Under the pieces are notes generated by a model, which saw only the letters and a program-made list of their open reading frames with translations, had not been told where the DNA came from and did not search any database. A stretch of 15,153 nt of DNA from the NCBI GenBank assembly GCA_903928045.1, contig CAIYPH010000515.1:1-15153 (forward strand), given 5' to 3'. A program made the position numbers and the translations under genes. Positions 7,957 through 14,817 of this stretch are shown here, one piece after another. This DNA comes from an uncultured Rhodospirillales bacterium. GTDB lineage: Bacteria; Pseudomonadota; Alphaproteobacteria; Acetobacterales; Acetobacteraceae. Position 1 is the stretch's first letter. The number at the start of each line of letters is the position of its first letter.

Positions 7957-8038
7957 TTCGACACCGACCCAATCAGGTGCACGCCCATCGCCATCACGGC
8001 GACGGCGCGAGAAGAACACAAGAGGAGACGACCGGACC

Positions 8039-9343
8039 ATGACCGCAACCCGATCGCTGACCCGCCGCGCCCTGATCGCCACCGCGGCGAGCGCGCCGCT
8101 CGCCGCCCCGGCCATCGCGCAGAACGCGCTGAAGGGCACCAAGCTCACCATCCTCGCCGGCAATTGGTACGTGCCGGCCTGCAACACCATGCTCGATGAG
8201 CTCGCCGCCGAGGTGGGCAAGGATACCGGCATGGAGATCCGCATCGAGCGCTTCGCCGATGCCGAGCTGGCCACCAAGACCGCCTCGATCATCGGCACCG
8301 GGCGTGGCGCCGACCTCGCGGTCGCCGATGAGTTCACCACCTTCCTGTATGCCTCGAAGCTCAATGACGTCACCGACATCGCCGATGAGGCGGGCAAGAA
8401 CTATGGCGGCTGGCAGCAGGCGGGCAAGGATGCCTGCGTGGTCGGCGGCCGCTGGAAGAGCCTGTGCATCGGCCAGGCCCCGGCCGCCTGGGTCTACCGC
8501 ACCGACCAGTTCAAGGCCGCCGGGATCGACACGTTCCCCGACACCTTCGCCGACCTGCTGAAGGGCGCCAAGGCGCTGCACGCCAAGGGCACCCCGATCG
8601 GCATGACGCTCGGTCACGCCGGCGGCGACGGGCGCTCCACCAACTATCCGGTGCTATGGGCCTTCGGCGGCAAGGAGTTCGACAAGGACGGCAAGGTCAC
8701 GCTGAACTCGCCGGAAACCCTTCAGGCCATCGAGTGGTACAAGGAGATCTACCAATACTTCGTCCCCGGCACGACAGCCTGGCTCGACCCTGACAACAAC
8801 CAGGCCTTCCTCTCCGGCAAGTGCTCGGCGACGGTGAACGTCAACACCATCTACCTCTCCACCCGCACCGCGGCGGCGACCGACGCGGCGAAGAAGGAGA
8901 TGCTCGGCAATATGGACCACGGCCTGTGGCCGCGCGGCCCGGCCGGGCGCTTCGCCAACTACAACATCAACGTCTGGCTGCCCTTCGCCTCCAGCGCCAA
9001 CCCGGCCGGGCAGAAGCACTTCCTGCGCGCCTGGTACAGCCGCGCCTTCCTGCCGAAATGGACCAAGACCGGGCAGAGCTACTTCATCCCGACCTTCACC
9101 GGCTTCGACAAGGAAGACGTGTGGCCGGAGGATCCCAAGCTCAAGATCTTCCGTGAGCTGAACAAGATCAACCGCCTGCCCGGCTATTCCGGCCCGCCCA
9201 CTCCGGCGGCGGCTGAGGCGGTGGCGAAGTTCGTGATGGTTGATATGTTCGCCAAGGCCTGCACCGGGCAGATGACGCCCAAGGCCGCGATGGACTGGGC
9301 GAGCAAGGAATACGACCAGATCGCCAAGAAGCGCCGCGCCTGA
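8039..9343 (+). CDS. ABC transporter extracellular solute-binding protein (family 1, CUT1 sugar type)
   Basis: The product has 434 residues and is the periplasmic binding component of an ABC importer. The N-terminus has a twin arginine in SLTRRALIATAASAP, an Ala-rich core and a likely cleavage after A27 (AIA/QN), so export may use the Tat route, although the motif is only Tat-like. The mature part has features of the MalE/UgpB-like group: GTGRGADLAVAD near the N-domain, a TFADLLKGAKALHAKGTPIG hinge-side segment, and an FLSGKCSATVNVNT stretch typical of the second lobe. Several cysteines are present in the mature protein, possibly paired in the periplasm. AGGAG lies 11 bases before the ATG. 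The gene heads an operon with two permeases spaced 7 bases and -4 bases downstream. Most relatives bind sugars, sugar alcohols or glycerol-phosphate; the ligand here cannot be read from the sequence. Confidence 0.92.
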   Translation: MTATRSLTRRALIATAASAPLAAPAIAQNALKGTKLTILAGNWYVPACNTMLDELAAEVGKDTGMEIRIERFADAELATKTASIIGTGRGADLAVADEFTTFLYASKLNDVTDIADEAGKNYGGWQQAGKDACVVGGRWKSLCIGQAPAAWVYRTDQFKAAGIDTFPDTFADLLKGAKALHAKGTPIGMTLGHAGGDGRSTNYPVLWAFGGKEFDKDGKVTLNSPETLQAIEWYKEIYQYFVPGTTAWLDPDNNQAFLSGKCSATVNVNTIYLSTRTAAATDAAKKEMLGNMDHGLWPRGPAGRFANYNINVWLPFASSANPAGQKHFLRAWYSRAFLPKWTKTGQSYFIPTFTGFDKEDVWPEDPKLKIFRELNKINRLPGYSGPPTPAAAEAVAKFVMVDMFAKACTGQMTPKAAMDWASKEYDQIAKKRRA

Positions 9344-9350
9344 CCGGCCG

Positions 9351-10274
9351 GTGAGCGCGACCGTCACCCCGGTGCCGACACGGCGCCGGGGGCTGGTCTG
9401 GCTGATCGACAACGAACGGAGCCTCGGCTACCTGCTGGTGGCGCCCGTCGTCATCCTCATGCTCGGGCTGGTGGCCTATCCGTTCTGCGTCGCCCTCGGC
9501 TACGCGCTCACCGACCGCACCTTGGCGGACCCCGGCGTGTTCGTCGGGCTCGATAACTTCATCGACCTGTTCGACAACCAGATCTACCTGCAGACGCTGC
9601 GCAACACCTTCATCTTCACCGCCGGCTCGGTGGCGATGCGCCTCGTGTTCGGCGTCGGGCTGGCACTGCTGCTGAACGAGCATTTCCGCTTCCGCCGGCT
9701 GATCCGCTCGGCGGTGCTGCTGCCCTGGATCGTGCCCACCGTGCTCGGCACCATGGCCTGGCTGTGGATGTTCAACCCGAATTTCTCGGTGCTGAACTGG
9801 ATGCTGGTGCATTCCGGCCTGATGAAGGACGGCTTCAACTGGCTGACCAACCCGGATCTCGCGCTATTCTGCGTCACTCTGGTCAACGCCTGGCGCGGCA
9901 CGCCGTTCATGGCGATCACCGTGCTGGCCGGGCTACAGGCCATCCCGCATGACCTCTACGACGCCTCGGCGATCGACGGCGCCGGCAAGTTCCAGCGCTT
10001 CCGCTACGTCACCCTGCCGCTGGTGATGCCGGTGCTGCTCACCGCGCTGGTGCTGTCGATCATCTGGACCTTCTCGGATTTCGGCATCGTCTACGGCCTC
10101 ACCAAAGGCGGCCCGATGAACGCGACCCAGGTGCTGGCGACGCTCTCCTTCCAGCAGGGCCTCGCCGCCGGCAATATCGGCGAGGGGGCGGCGATTTCGC
10201 TCACCATGCTGCCGGTGTTGCTCATCCTCATCATCTGGCAATTGCGCCGCATCCGCCGGAGCACGGTTGCATGA
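9351..10274 (+). CDS. ABC sugar-type transporter permease, MalF/UgpA-like
   Basis: The product has 307 residues with about six membrane segments. It is one of two permeases forming the inner-membrane channel for the substrate delivered by the upstream binding protein. TM1 is YLLVAPVVILMLGLVAYPF; the cytoplasmic EAA loop that contacts the ATPase reads DLYDASAIDGAGKFQRFRYV followed by TLPL (about 200-223). The start is a GTG at 9351, 7 bases after the binding-protein stop. The next in-frame ATG lies inside TM1 and would delete part of it, so GTG is preferred despite a weak ribosome site. The stop overlaps the next permease's start (ATGA, 10271-10274), showing translational coupling. An FNPNFSVLNWML segment between TM helices fits the MalF/UgpA-like group. 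Confidence 0.92.
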   Translation: MSATVTPVPTRRRGLVWLIDNERSLGYLLVAPVVILMLGLVAYPFCVALGYALTDRTLADPGVFVGLDNFIDLFDNQIYLQTLRNTFIFTAGSVAMRLVFGVGLALLLNEHFRFRRLIRSAVLLPWIVPTVLGTMAWLWMFNPNFSVLNWMLVHSGLMKDGFNWLTNPDLALFCVTLVNAWRGTPFMAITVLAGLQAIPHDLYDASAIDGAGKFQRFRYVTLPLVMPVLLTALVLSIIWTFSDFGIVYGLTKGGPMNATQVLATLSFQQGLAAGNIGEGAAISLTMLPVLLILIIWQLRRIRRSTVA

Positions 10275-11143
10275 GCACCAAGCTGCAACCCGGCGAAATC
10301 CGCGGCAACAGCCCGCGCATGGAGCGCTGGCTGTTCTTCTACATCCCGATGTTCTTCGCGCTGTTCTTCCTGGTCGGCCCCTTCTACTGGATGCTGATCA
10401 CCGCGCTGAAGCCGGACAGCGAGTTGTACGACGGCGCCAAGAGCCCGCTCTACGTCGCCACCCCCTCGCTCGATCATTTCCGCTTCCTGTTCGAGAAGAC
10501 CGAGTTCGTCACCTGGACCTGGAACACCATGATGGTGGCGACGCTCTCCACCTTCATCGCGCTCGCGATGGGCGTGCCGGCCGGCTACGCCCTGGCGCGC
10601 CTGCGCTTCCGCGGCTCGGAGCTGATCGGCACCGCGATTTTCGTCACCTATCTCGTGCCGTCCTCGCTGCTGTTCATCCCGATGGTGGAGGTGATGGCGC
10701 AGCTGCACCTCGATGACAGCATCTGGGCGCTGGTGGTGGTCTACCCGACCTTCCTGGTGCCCTTCGTCACCTGGCTGATGAGCGGCTATTTCCGCACCAT
10801 CCCCGCCGAGCTGGAGGATTGCGCCCGCATCGACGGCATGACCCGCCTCGGCGCGATGTGGCGCATCGCCATCCCCCTGGCCCGGCCCGGCATCCTCTCG
10901 GCCGGCATCTTCGCCTTCACCCTGTCGTGGAACGAGTTCATCTACGCGCTCACCTTGGTCACCGCCTCGGCGGAACGCACCATCCCCGTCGGCGTGCTGG
11001 TGCAGCTCACCCGGGCCGATTTCTACTTCTGGGGACCGCTGATGGCCGGCGCCCTGCTGGGCTCGGTCCCCGTCGCCATCGTCTATTCATTTTTCGTCGA
11101 CCAATACGCCTCCGGCCTCACCGCCGGTGCCGTGAAAGGGTAG
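10271..11143 (+). CDS. ABC sugar-type transporter permease, MalG/UgpE-like
   Basis: The product has 290 residues with about six membrane segments, the second half of the import channel. TM1 is FFYIPMFFALFFLVGPFYWMLITALKP, typical of MalG-like proteins. The EAA loop reads LEDCARIDGMTRLGAMWRI followed by AIPLARPG (about 180-206). The C-terminal end, VYSFFVDQYASGLTAGAVKG, matches the usual family ending (Q..F..GLTAGAVKG), so the protein is full length. Its ATG overlaps the upstream permease stop by 4 bases. The gene ends 5 bases before the SDR, so all four genes from 8039 to 11973 are likely on one mRNA. No ATP-binding subunit follows; an unlinked, shared ATPase of the MsmK/UgpC kind probably energises the importer. 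Confidence 0.93.
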   Translation: MSTKLQPGEIRGNSPRMERWLFFYIPMFFALFFLVGPFYWMLITALKPDSELYDGAKSPLYVATPSLDHFRFLFEKTEFVTWTWNTMMVATLSTFIALAMGVPAGYALARLRFRGSELIGTAIFVTYLVPSSLLFIPMVEVMAQLHLDDSIWALVVVYPTFLVPFVTWLMSGYFRTIPAELEDCARIDGMTRLGAMWRIAIPLARPGILSAGIFAFTLSWNEFIYALTLVTASAERTIPVGVLVQLTRADFYFWGPLMAGALLGSVPVAIVYSFFVDQYASGLTAGAVKG

Positions 11144-11148
11144 CTGGA

Positions 11149-11973
11149 ATGCAGATGTTCGATCTCACCAACCGCGTCGCCGTCGTCACCGGCAGTGCCC
11201 AGGGCATGGGCCGCGCCATGGCCCTCGCGCTGGCCGAAGCCGGCGCCAGCCTCGTCCTGCTCGACCGCAACGCCGCCGGCATCGAGGAGACCGCCCACGC
11301 CATCGCCCAGACGGGCCGCAAATCCCTCCCCATCGCCGGTGACGTCACCGATTTCGCCCATATCGACAGCGTCTTCGCCACCGTCGACCGCGAATTCGGC
11401 CGCATCGACGTCCTCGGCAACGTCGCCGGCGAGGCCAGGCCCGGCCCCGCCGAGGACATGGCGATCACCGACGTCCAGCGGAATTTCCACAACCTGGTGA
11501 TCTCCCGCTACTACACCTGCCAGCACGCCGGCCGCCGCATGCTCGCCCAGGGCCGCGGCAGCATCATGAGCATCGGCTCCATCTCCGGCGTCACCTCGCT
11601 CGGCCGCGAGCAATCCGTCTACGGCATGTGCATGGCCGCCGTAATCCACATGACCCGCGAACTCAGCACCGAATGGGCCCCCCGCGGCGTGCGCGTCAAC
11701 TGCATCCTCCCCGCCCAGGTCGTCGGCGCCAACGGCCTCGGCCCGCGCATGGAAGCCGACCCCTTCCTCGCCGAAACCTTCCTCCGCGGCATCCCCGTCG
11801 GCCGCTTCGGCCAGCCCGACGACATCCGCGGCCTCTCCGTCCTCCTCGCGTCCGACGCCGCAAGCTGGATCACCGGCGCCATCATCCCGATGGACGGCGG
11901 CAACCTCGCCCTCAACGGCGGCGGCGGGCTGCTCGCGCCGCTCATGGAGAAATACGGCGCCAAGCCGAAGTAA
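11149..11973 (+). CDS. Short-chain dehydrogenase/reductase family protein with altered active site
   Basis: The product has 274 residues with a Rossmann fold: TGSAQGMG (14-21) is the glycine-rich cofactor motif, and D39 after the second strand suggests NAD rather than NADP. D65-V66 follows the third strand, and the C-terminal signature ends in DGGNLALNGG (249-258). The usual NNAG reads N91-V-A-G. The catalytic Tyr is Y158, preceded by S144 (S-I-S-G), but the active-site Lys expected at 162 is Met: YGMCM where relatives have YxxxK. The DNA (tac ggc atg tgc atg) leaves no doubt about the reading. The start at 11149 (MQMFDLTNRVAVV) is 5 bases after the permease stop; a longer frame from 10819 only overlaps the permease. 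Being last in the importer operon, it would be expected to act on the imported compound, but the Lys-to-Met change makes normal SDR catalysis doubtful. A non-enzymatic or changed role is possible. Confidence 0.88.
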   Translation: MQMFDLTNRVAVVTGSAQGMGRAMALALAEAGASLVLLDRNAAGIEETAHAIAQTGRKSLPIAGDVTDFAHIDSVFATVDREFGRIDVLGNVAGEARPGPAEDMAITDVQRNFHNLVISRYYTCQHAGRRMLAQGRGSIMSIGSISGVTSLGREQSVYGMCMAAVIHMTRELSTEWAPRGVRVNCILPAQVVGANGLGPRMEADPFLAETFLRGIPVGRFGQPDDIRGLSVLLASDAASWITGAIIPMDGGNLALNGGGGLLAPLMEKYGAKPK

Positions 11974-12026
11974 GGAAGCAAGCGCCTCTTTTTGAAAAAA
12001 GAAGCAAAAACTTTCTATCCGTTCGG
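11974..12026 (+). repeat. Palindromic A/T-rich repeat, copy B
   Basis: It begins directly after the SDR stop codon with a purine-rich lead (GGAAGCAAGC), then arms GCCTCTTTTT (11984-11993) and AAAAAGAAGC (11996-12005), with one mismatch, then CAAAAACTTT and TATCCGTTCGG. It is the GC-type (GAAGC) form. It faces copy C, 30 bases away, in inverted orientation. Confidence 0.85.
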
Positions 12027-12056
12027 CACCGCACTCTCCCGTGAAGGAGGCGAAGC

Positions 12057-12120
12057 AAACGGATATAAGTTTTTTGGTTCTTTTTTTCCAAAAAAGAACC
12101 CCTTGCCTTCCCTCCCTTCC
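12057..12120 (-). repeat. Palindromic A/T-rich repeat, copy C (inverted relative to B)
   Basis: On the minus strand it reads from a purine-rich lead through the palindrome to an A-run and ATCCGTTT. The arms are GGTTCTTTTTT (12076-12086) and AAAAAAGAACC (12090-12100). It is the GG-type (GAACC) form. Its purine-rich side faces the downstream carotenoid-oxygenase gene, which starts 37 bases further on. Confidence 0.85.
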
Positions 12121-12157
12121 TTACGCCCATACTCGTTCCAAATCAGCGGAGGACACC

Positions 12158-13651
12158 ATGCGCATCACCCGGCGGGACCCCGTGCGCGCCACCCTGGCGC
12201 CCAGCAACCACCCTTACCTCAACGGCGCCCACACCCCCCTGCACGAGGAGGTCGACGCCGAAGCGCTCGACGTCATCGAGGGCCGCATCCCCCGCGATAT
12301 CGATGGCGTCTACCTCCGCAACACCCAGAACCAGGTGCACCAGCCCGTCGGCCGCTTCCACCCCTTCGACGGCGACGGCATGCTGCACGCCATCAGCTTC
12401 CGCGACGGCCAGGCCAACTACCGCAACCGCATGGTCCGCACCAAAGGCTTCCAGGCCGAACAGGAGGCCGGCCACTCCATCTGGGCCGGCACCATGGAGA
12501 ACCCGAAAAAGTCCCTCCGCCCCGGCTGGGGCTCCCACGGCGCCATCAAGGACGCCTCCTCCACCGACGTCGTCGTCCACGCCGGCCAGGTGCTCTCCAC
12601 CTACTACCAATGCGGCGAAGGCTACCGGCTCGACCCCTACACCATGGAGAACCTCGGCACCGAAGGCTGGGTCCCGCTCGACGGCATCTCCGCCCACCCC
12701 AAGGTCGACGAACGCACCGGCGAACTCCTCTTCTTCAACTACTCCAAACACGCCCCCTACATGCATTACGGCGTGGTCGACCGGCACAACCGCCTCACCA
12801 CCTACATCCCCGTGCCGCTCCCCGGCCCCCGCCTGCCGCACGACATGATCTTCACCGCCAACTACTCCATCCTCAACGACTTCCCCCTCTTCTGGGACCC
12901 CGAACCCCTCGCCCAGGGCCGCCACGTCGTCCGCTTCTTCGAAAACATCCCCTCCCGCTTCGCCATCATCCCCCGCCACGGCCGCACCGAGGATATCCGC
13001 TGGTTCGAATCCTCCCCCACCTTCGTCCTCCACTGGATCAACGCCTACGAAGACGGCGACGAAATCGTCGTCGACGGCTACCACCAGCAAAACCCCATGC
13101 CGGAATCCCCCAAGGAAGCCCCCACCGGCTATGAACGCATGATGGTCTATCTCGACCAGCACGCCATGGGCACCCGCCTGCACCGCTGGCGCTTCAACCT
13201 GCGCACCGGCACCACCCGCGAGGAGCGGCTGGACCCCCGCATCCTCGAATTCGGCATGATGAACGCCCGCCAGACCGGCCTGCCCTACCGCTACGCCTAC
13301 TCCGCCGAAGCCAAACCCGGCTGGTTCCTCTTCACCGGCCTGGTCAAGCACGACCTCGCCACCGGCGCCTCCCAGTCCCTCTCCTTCGGCCCCGACCGCT
13401 TCGGCAGCGAAGCCCCCTTCGCGCCCCGCCTCGACAGCAAAGCCGAAGACGACGGCTACCTCGTCAGCTTCATCACCGACGAACGCACCCACGAATCCGA
13501 ATGCATCCTCGTCGACGCCCAACACGTCGAAGACGGCCCCGTCTGCCGCATCCGCCTCCCCCACAAAATCAGCAGCGGCACCCATGCGACCTGGGCGTCA
13601 CGGGCGGATATCGAGGGCGGACGGCTATTCCGCCTCTCGCACATGGATTGA
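12158..13651 (+). CDS. Carotenoid oxygenase (RPE65/CCD/lignostilbene dioxygenase) family protein
   Basis: The product has 497 residues and belongs to the seven-bladed beta-propeller, non-haem iron enzymes that split double bonds of carotenoids, apocarotenoids or hydroxystilbenes with O2. The four iron-binding histidines are all present: H180 (SAHPKVDERTGELLFF), H228 (LPHDMIFTANY), H292 (FVLHWINAYEDGDEIVVDG) and H476 (GTHATWA). An early FDGDGMLH segment (70-77) and YRLDPYTMENLG (156-167) are also family signatures. The ATG at 12158 follows CGGAGGA at a good distance. Longer frames to 12041 or 11992 would translate the palindromic repeats and are rejected. Codons end in C to an unusual degree (33 C against 11 G in bases 12181-12240). 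Repeat pairs sit on both sides, separating it from the importer operon. The substrate cannot be told; plant-type carotenoid, stilbene or lignin-dimer cleavage are the options. No carotenoid-synthesis gene is nearby. Confidence 0.93.
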   Translation: MRITRRDPVRATLAPSNHPYLNGAHTPLHEEVDAEALDVIEGRIPRDIDGVYLRNTQNQVHQPVGRFHPFDGDGMLHAISFRDGQANYRNRMVRTKGFQAEQEAGHSIWAGTMENPKKSLRPGWGSHGAIKDASSTDVVVHAGQVLSTYYQCGEGYRLDPYTMENLGTEGWVPLDGISAHPKVDERTGELLFFNYSKHAPYMHYGVVDRHNRLTTYIPVPLPGPRLPHDMIFTANYSILNDFPLFWDPEPLAQGRHVVRFFENIPSRFAIIPRHGRTEDIRWFESSPTFVLHWINAYEDGDEIVVDGYHQQNPMPESPKEAPTGYERMMVYLDQHAMGTRLHRWRFNLRTGTTREERLDPRILEFGMMNARQTGLPYRYAYSAEAKPGWFLFTGLVKHDLATGASQSLSFGPDRFGSEAPFAPRLDSKAEDDGYLVSFITDERTHESECILVDAQHVEDGPVCRIRLPHKISSGTHATWASRADIEGGRLFRLSHMD

Positions 13652-13707
13652 AGGAAGGAAGCGGTTCTTTTTTGAAAAAAAGAACCAAAAAACTTTTATC
13701 CGTTTGG
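13652..13707 (+). repeat. Palindromic A/T-rich repeat, copy D
   Basis: It starts at the base after the carotenoid-oxygenase stop codon with AGGAAGGAAGC. The arms are GGTTCTTTTTT (13663-13673) and AAAAAAGAACC (13676-13686), perfect over 11 bp around a 2-base centre, followed by AAAAAACTTTTATCCGTTTGG in the next 21 bases. GG-type. It faces copy E about 100 bases away. Confidence 0.88.
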
Positions 13708-13752
13708 AGTCTGGTGGAGACACTGGCACTTCTGGATGCTTGCTCCGCGCGT

Positions 13753-13784
13753 GGCCCGGATGACGCGCAGCGAAATCCGGGTCC
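13753..13784. repeat. REP-like palindrome inside the D-E pair
   Basis: CCCGGAT (13755-13761) pairs with ATCCGGG (13775-13781) around a 13-base GC-rich loop (GACGCGCAGCGAA). This resembles a CCCGGATgxxGCGxAGCGAAATCCGGG-type intergenic element that I remember as widespread in proteobacterial genomes, and it differs in sequence from the A/T-rich repeat around it. Chance is possible, but the match to a familiar intergenic motif is good. Confidence 0.6.
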
Positions 13785-13810
13785 CCATCTCCCCCAGACA
13801 GCCCCAAACC

Positions 13811-13864
13811 CAACGGATCAAAAAGTTTTTGCTTCTTTTTTCAAAAAGAAGCGCTTCCTTCCCT
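13811..13864 (-). repeat. Palindromic A/T-rich repeat, copy E (inverted relative to D)
   Basis: Arms GCTTCTTTTT (13831-13840) and AAAAAGAAGC (13843-13852) are perfect over 10 bp. The purine-rich lead (on the minus strand) touches the stop codon of the second SDR gene (13865-13867). GC-type. The right side reads AAAAACTTTTTGATCCGTTGG on the minus strand, close to copy D. Confidence 0.88.
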
Positions 13865-14773
13865 TCACCCTCTCCCCACCCCAGCCGCCTTCGCATACTC
13901 CGGATTGCGAAACCGCTCGAACGTAGTTTCGGTATCCCGATACCCCGGCTGCGCCGTCTCCCCGAACGCCGCCACCAGCGCCGCGTGCCGCTCCTCGATA
14001 TGCCCGCGATACTCCGGGTGCGGGATGATATAGAGCGCGTTCGCCTCGATCGCCCGCAGCACCTTGCGCCCCACGAACACCGGGTCCATCCGCTGCGCCT
14101 GCTCGATCCGCAGCGCCTCGGAGCCCTCGGTCGCCAACCCCTCGAACGCGTCCGGCAGGCGCGCCCGCACCGCCACCGAGCTTGCGAACAAATTGCTCCG
14201 TACGCCGCCGGGGCATAGCACGCTCACCCCGATCCCCGCCGGCGCCAGCTCGGCGCGCAGCGATTCCGACAGCCCGACCACCGCGAATTTCGAGGCGCAA
14301 TAGGCCGCGATCCCCCCCGGCGCCATCAGCCCGCCGGTCGAGGCGGTGTTGACGATATGCCCGCTTTGTCCCCGCGCCAGCATCCGCCGCGCCACCGCCC
14401 GCGCGCCGAGGAACGCCCCGGTGGCGTTGATCTCCAGCACCATCCGCCACAGCGCCTCCGGCATCTCCGCCACCGCCGTCGCCCGCCCGTCGGCAAACCG
14501 CCCCTGGCCGACCCCGGCGTTGTTGCACAGGATCTCCACCTTCCCGAGCGCGGCCTCCACCGCATCCAACGCCGCCTCCCACTGCTCGGCTTGCGTCACG
14601 TCGAGCGTCACCGCGGCGCCCAGCCCCGGCAGATCCAGCGCCGCGAGCGCCGCCTCATTGATGTCGGCAACCGCCACACGCAGCCCCGCGGCGATAAACG
14701 CCTTCGCCATCCCGAGCCCGATCCCGCTCGCCCCCCCGGTGATCAACGCCACCCTGCCCGCCAGGTTTTCCAT
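13865..14773 (-). CDS. Short-chain dehydrogenase/reductase, LigD-like tail
   Basis: The product has 302 residues, a classical SDR with C-terminal extension. Visible are the cofactor motif TGGASGIG (12-19), D37 after strand two (NAD preference), D58-V59, NNAG (84-87), N116, and catalytic S145, Y158 and K162 (YCASK). All are intact, so it should be an active NAD-dependent alcohol dehydrogenase or ketone reductase. The segment ANALYIIPHPEYRGHIEERH (about 251-270) resembles the EDNALYIIPYPE-type tail I remember from LigD-like Calpha-dehydrogenases of lignin dimers, although other SDR subgroups may share it. The start at 14773 (MENLAGRVALITGG) has AGAGGG about 6 bases upstream; a longer frame to 14827 runs into a repeat. 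It is convergent with the carotenoid-oxygenase gene. A role in aromatic-dimer oxidation would fit that neighbour but is only inference. Confidence 0.92.
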   Translation of the reverse strand: MENLAGRVALITGGASGIGLGMAKAFIAAGLRVAVADINEAALAALDLPGLGAAVTLDVTQAEQWEAALDAVEAALGKVEILCNNAGVGQGRFADGRATAVAEMPEALWRMVLEINATGAFLGARAVARRMLARGQSGHIVNTASTGGLMAPGGIAAYCASKFAVVGLSESLRAELAPAGIGVSVLCPGGVRSNLFASSVAVRARLPDAFEGLATEGSEALRIEQAQRMDPVFVGRKVLRAIEANALYIIPHPEYRGHIEERHAALVAAFGETAQPGYRDTETTFERFRNPEYAKAAGVGRG

Positions 14774-14817
14774 CGCACCCTCTGCTTGTGACGCCCGTGA
14801 TGCTGGCGCACGCGGCG

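Larger units (their letters stand above)
7783..8038. promoter_or_regulatory. Divergent control region between the chemoreceptor and importer operons
   Basis: This 256-base gap separates two blocks transcribed away from each other. It holds an inverted repeat TGAATCG (7863-7869) with CGATTCA (7887-7893) spaced by 17 bases, and a 13-base palindrome GATTATTATAATC (7944-7956) that stands out as A/T-only in its core. TCGACA (7925-7930) and TATAAT (7950-7955) could be the -35 and -10 of a promoter towards the importer, although their 19-base spacing is longer than ideal. The -10 lies inside the palindrome, a common layout for repressor control. A small stem, TCGCC with GGCGA, lies in the presumed leader near 7990-8003. 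AGGAG at 8023-8027 is the likely ribosome site of the binding-protein gene. Confidence 0.6.

Noticed and set aside
10819..11148. Long N-terminal extension of the first SDR, overlapping the permease gene
   Set aside because: The extension reads as Arg/His/Pro-rich nonsense out of frame with the permease; the Rossmann fold begins right after 11149.
11992..12157. N-terminal extensions of the carotenoid-oxygenase gene, starting at 11992 or 12041
   Set aside because: The one at 11992 is in a different frame, and the one at 12041 translates palindromic repeat C into a Phe/Lys-rich peptide. The ATG at 12158 has a proper ribosome site and gives the normal family N-terminus.
11974..12157. Insertion sequence or transposase remnant between the importer operon and the oxygenase gene
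   Set aside because: Inverted repeats are present, but no transposase coding sequence or clear target duplication can be seen in the 184 bases, so a full IS is not supported.
12143..13585. A 480-codon open frame antisense to the carotenoid-oxygenase gene
   Set aside because: The product is almost entirely Val, Gly, Ala, Glu and Asp repeats, a shadow of C-ended codons on the other strand. The plus-strand frame has four conserved histidines and a good ribosome site.
13663..13692. Repeat D read as a standard Rho-independent terminator
   Set aside because: The stem is A/T-rich and is followed by an A-run rather than a T-run on the plus strand; the reverse strand likewise lacks a GC stem followed by T. 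A role at transcript ends remains possible but not of the classical kind.
13501..13926. Small open frames spanning repeats D and E on both strands
   Set aside because: They are produced by the repeats themselves (Phe/Lys-rich peptides such as [10 protein letters not shown]) and by overlap with neighbouring genes; there is no start site or family match.
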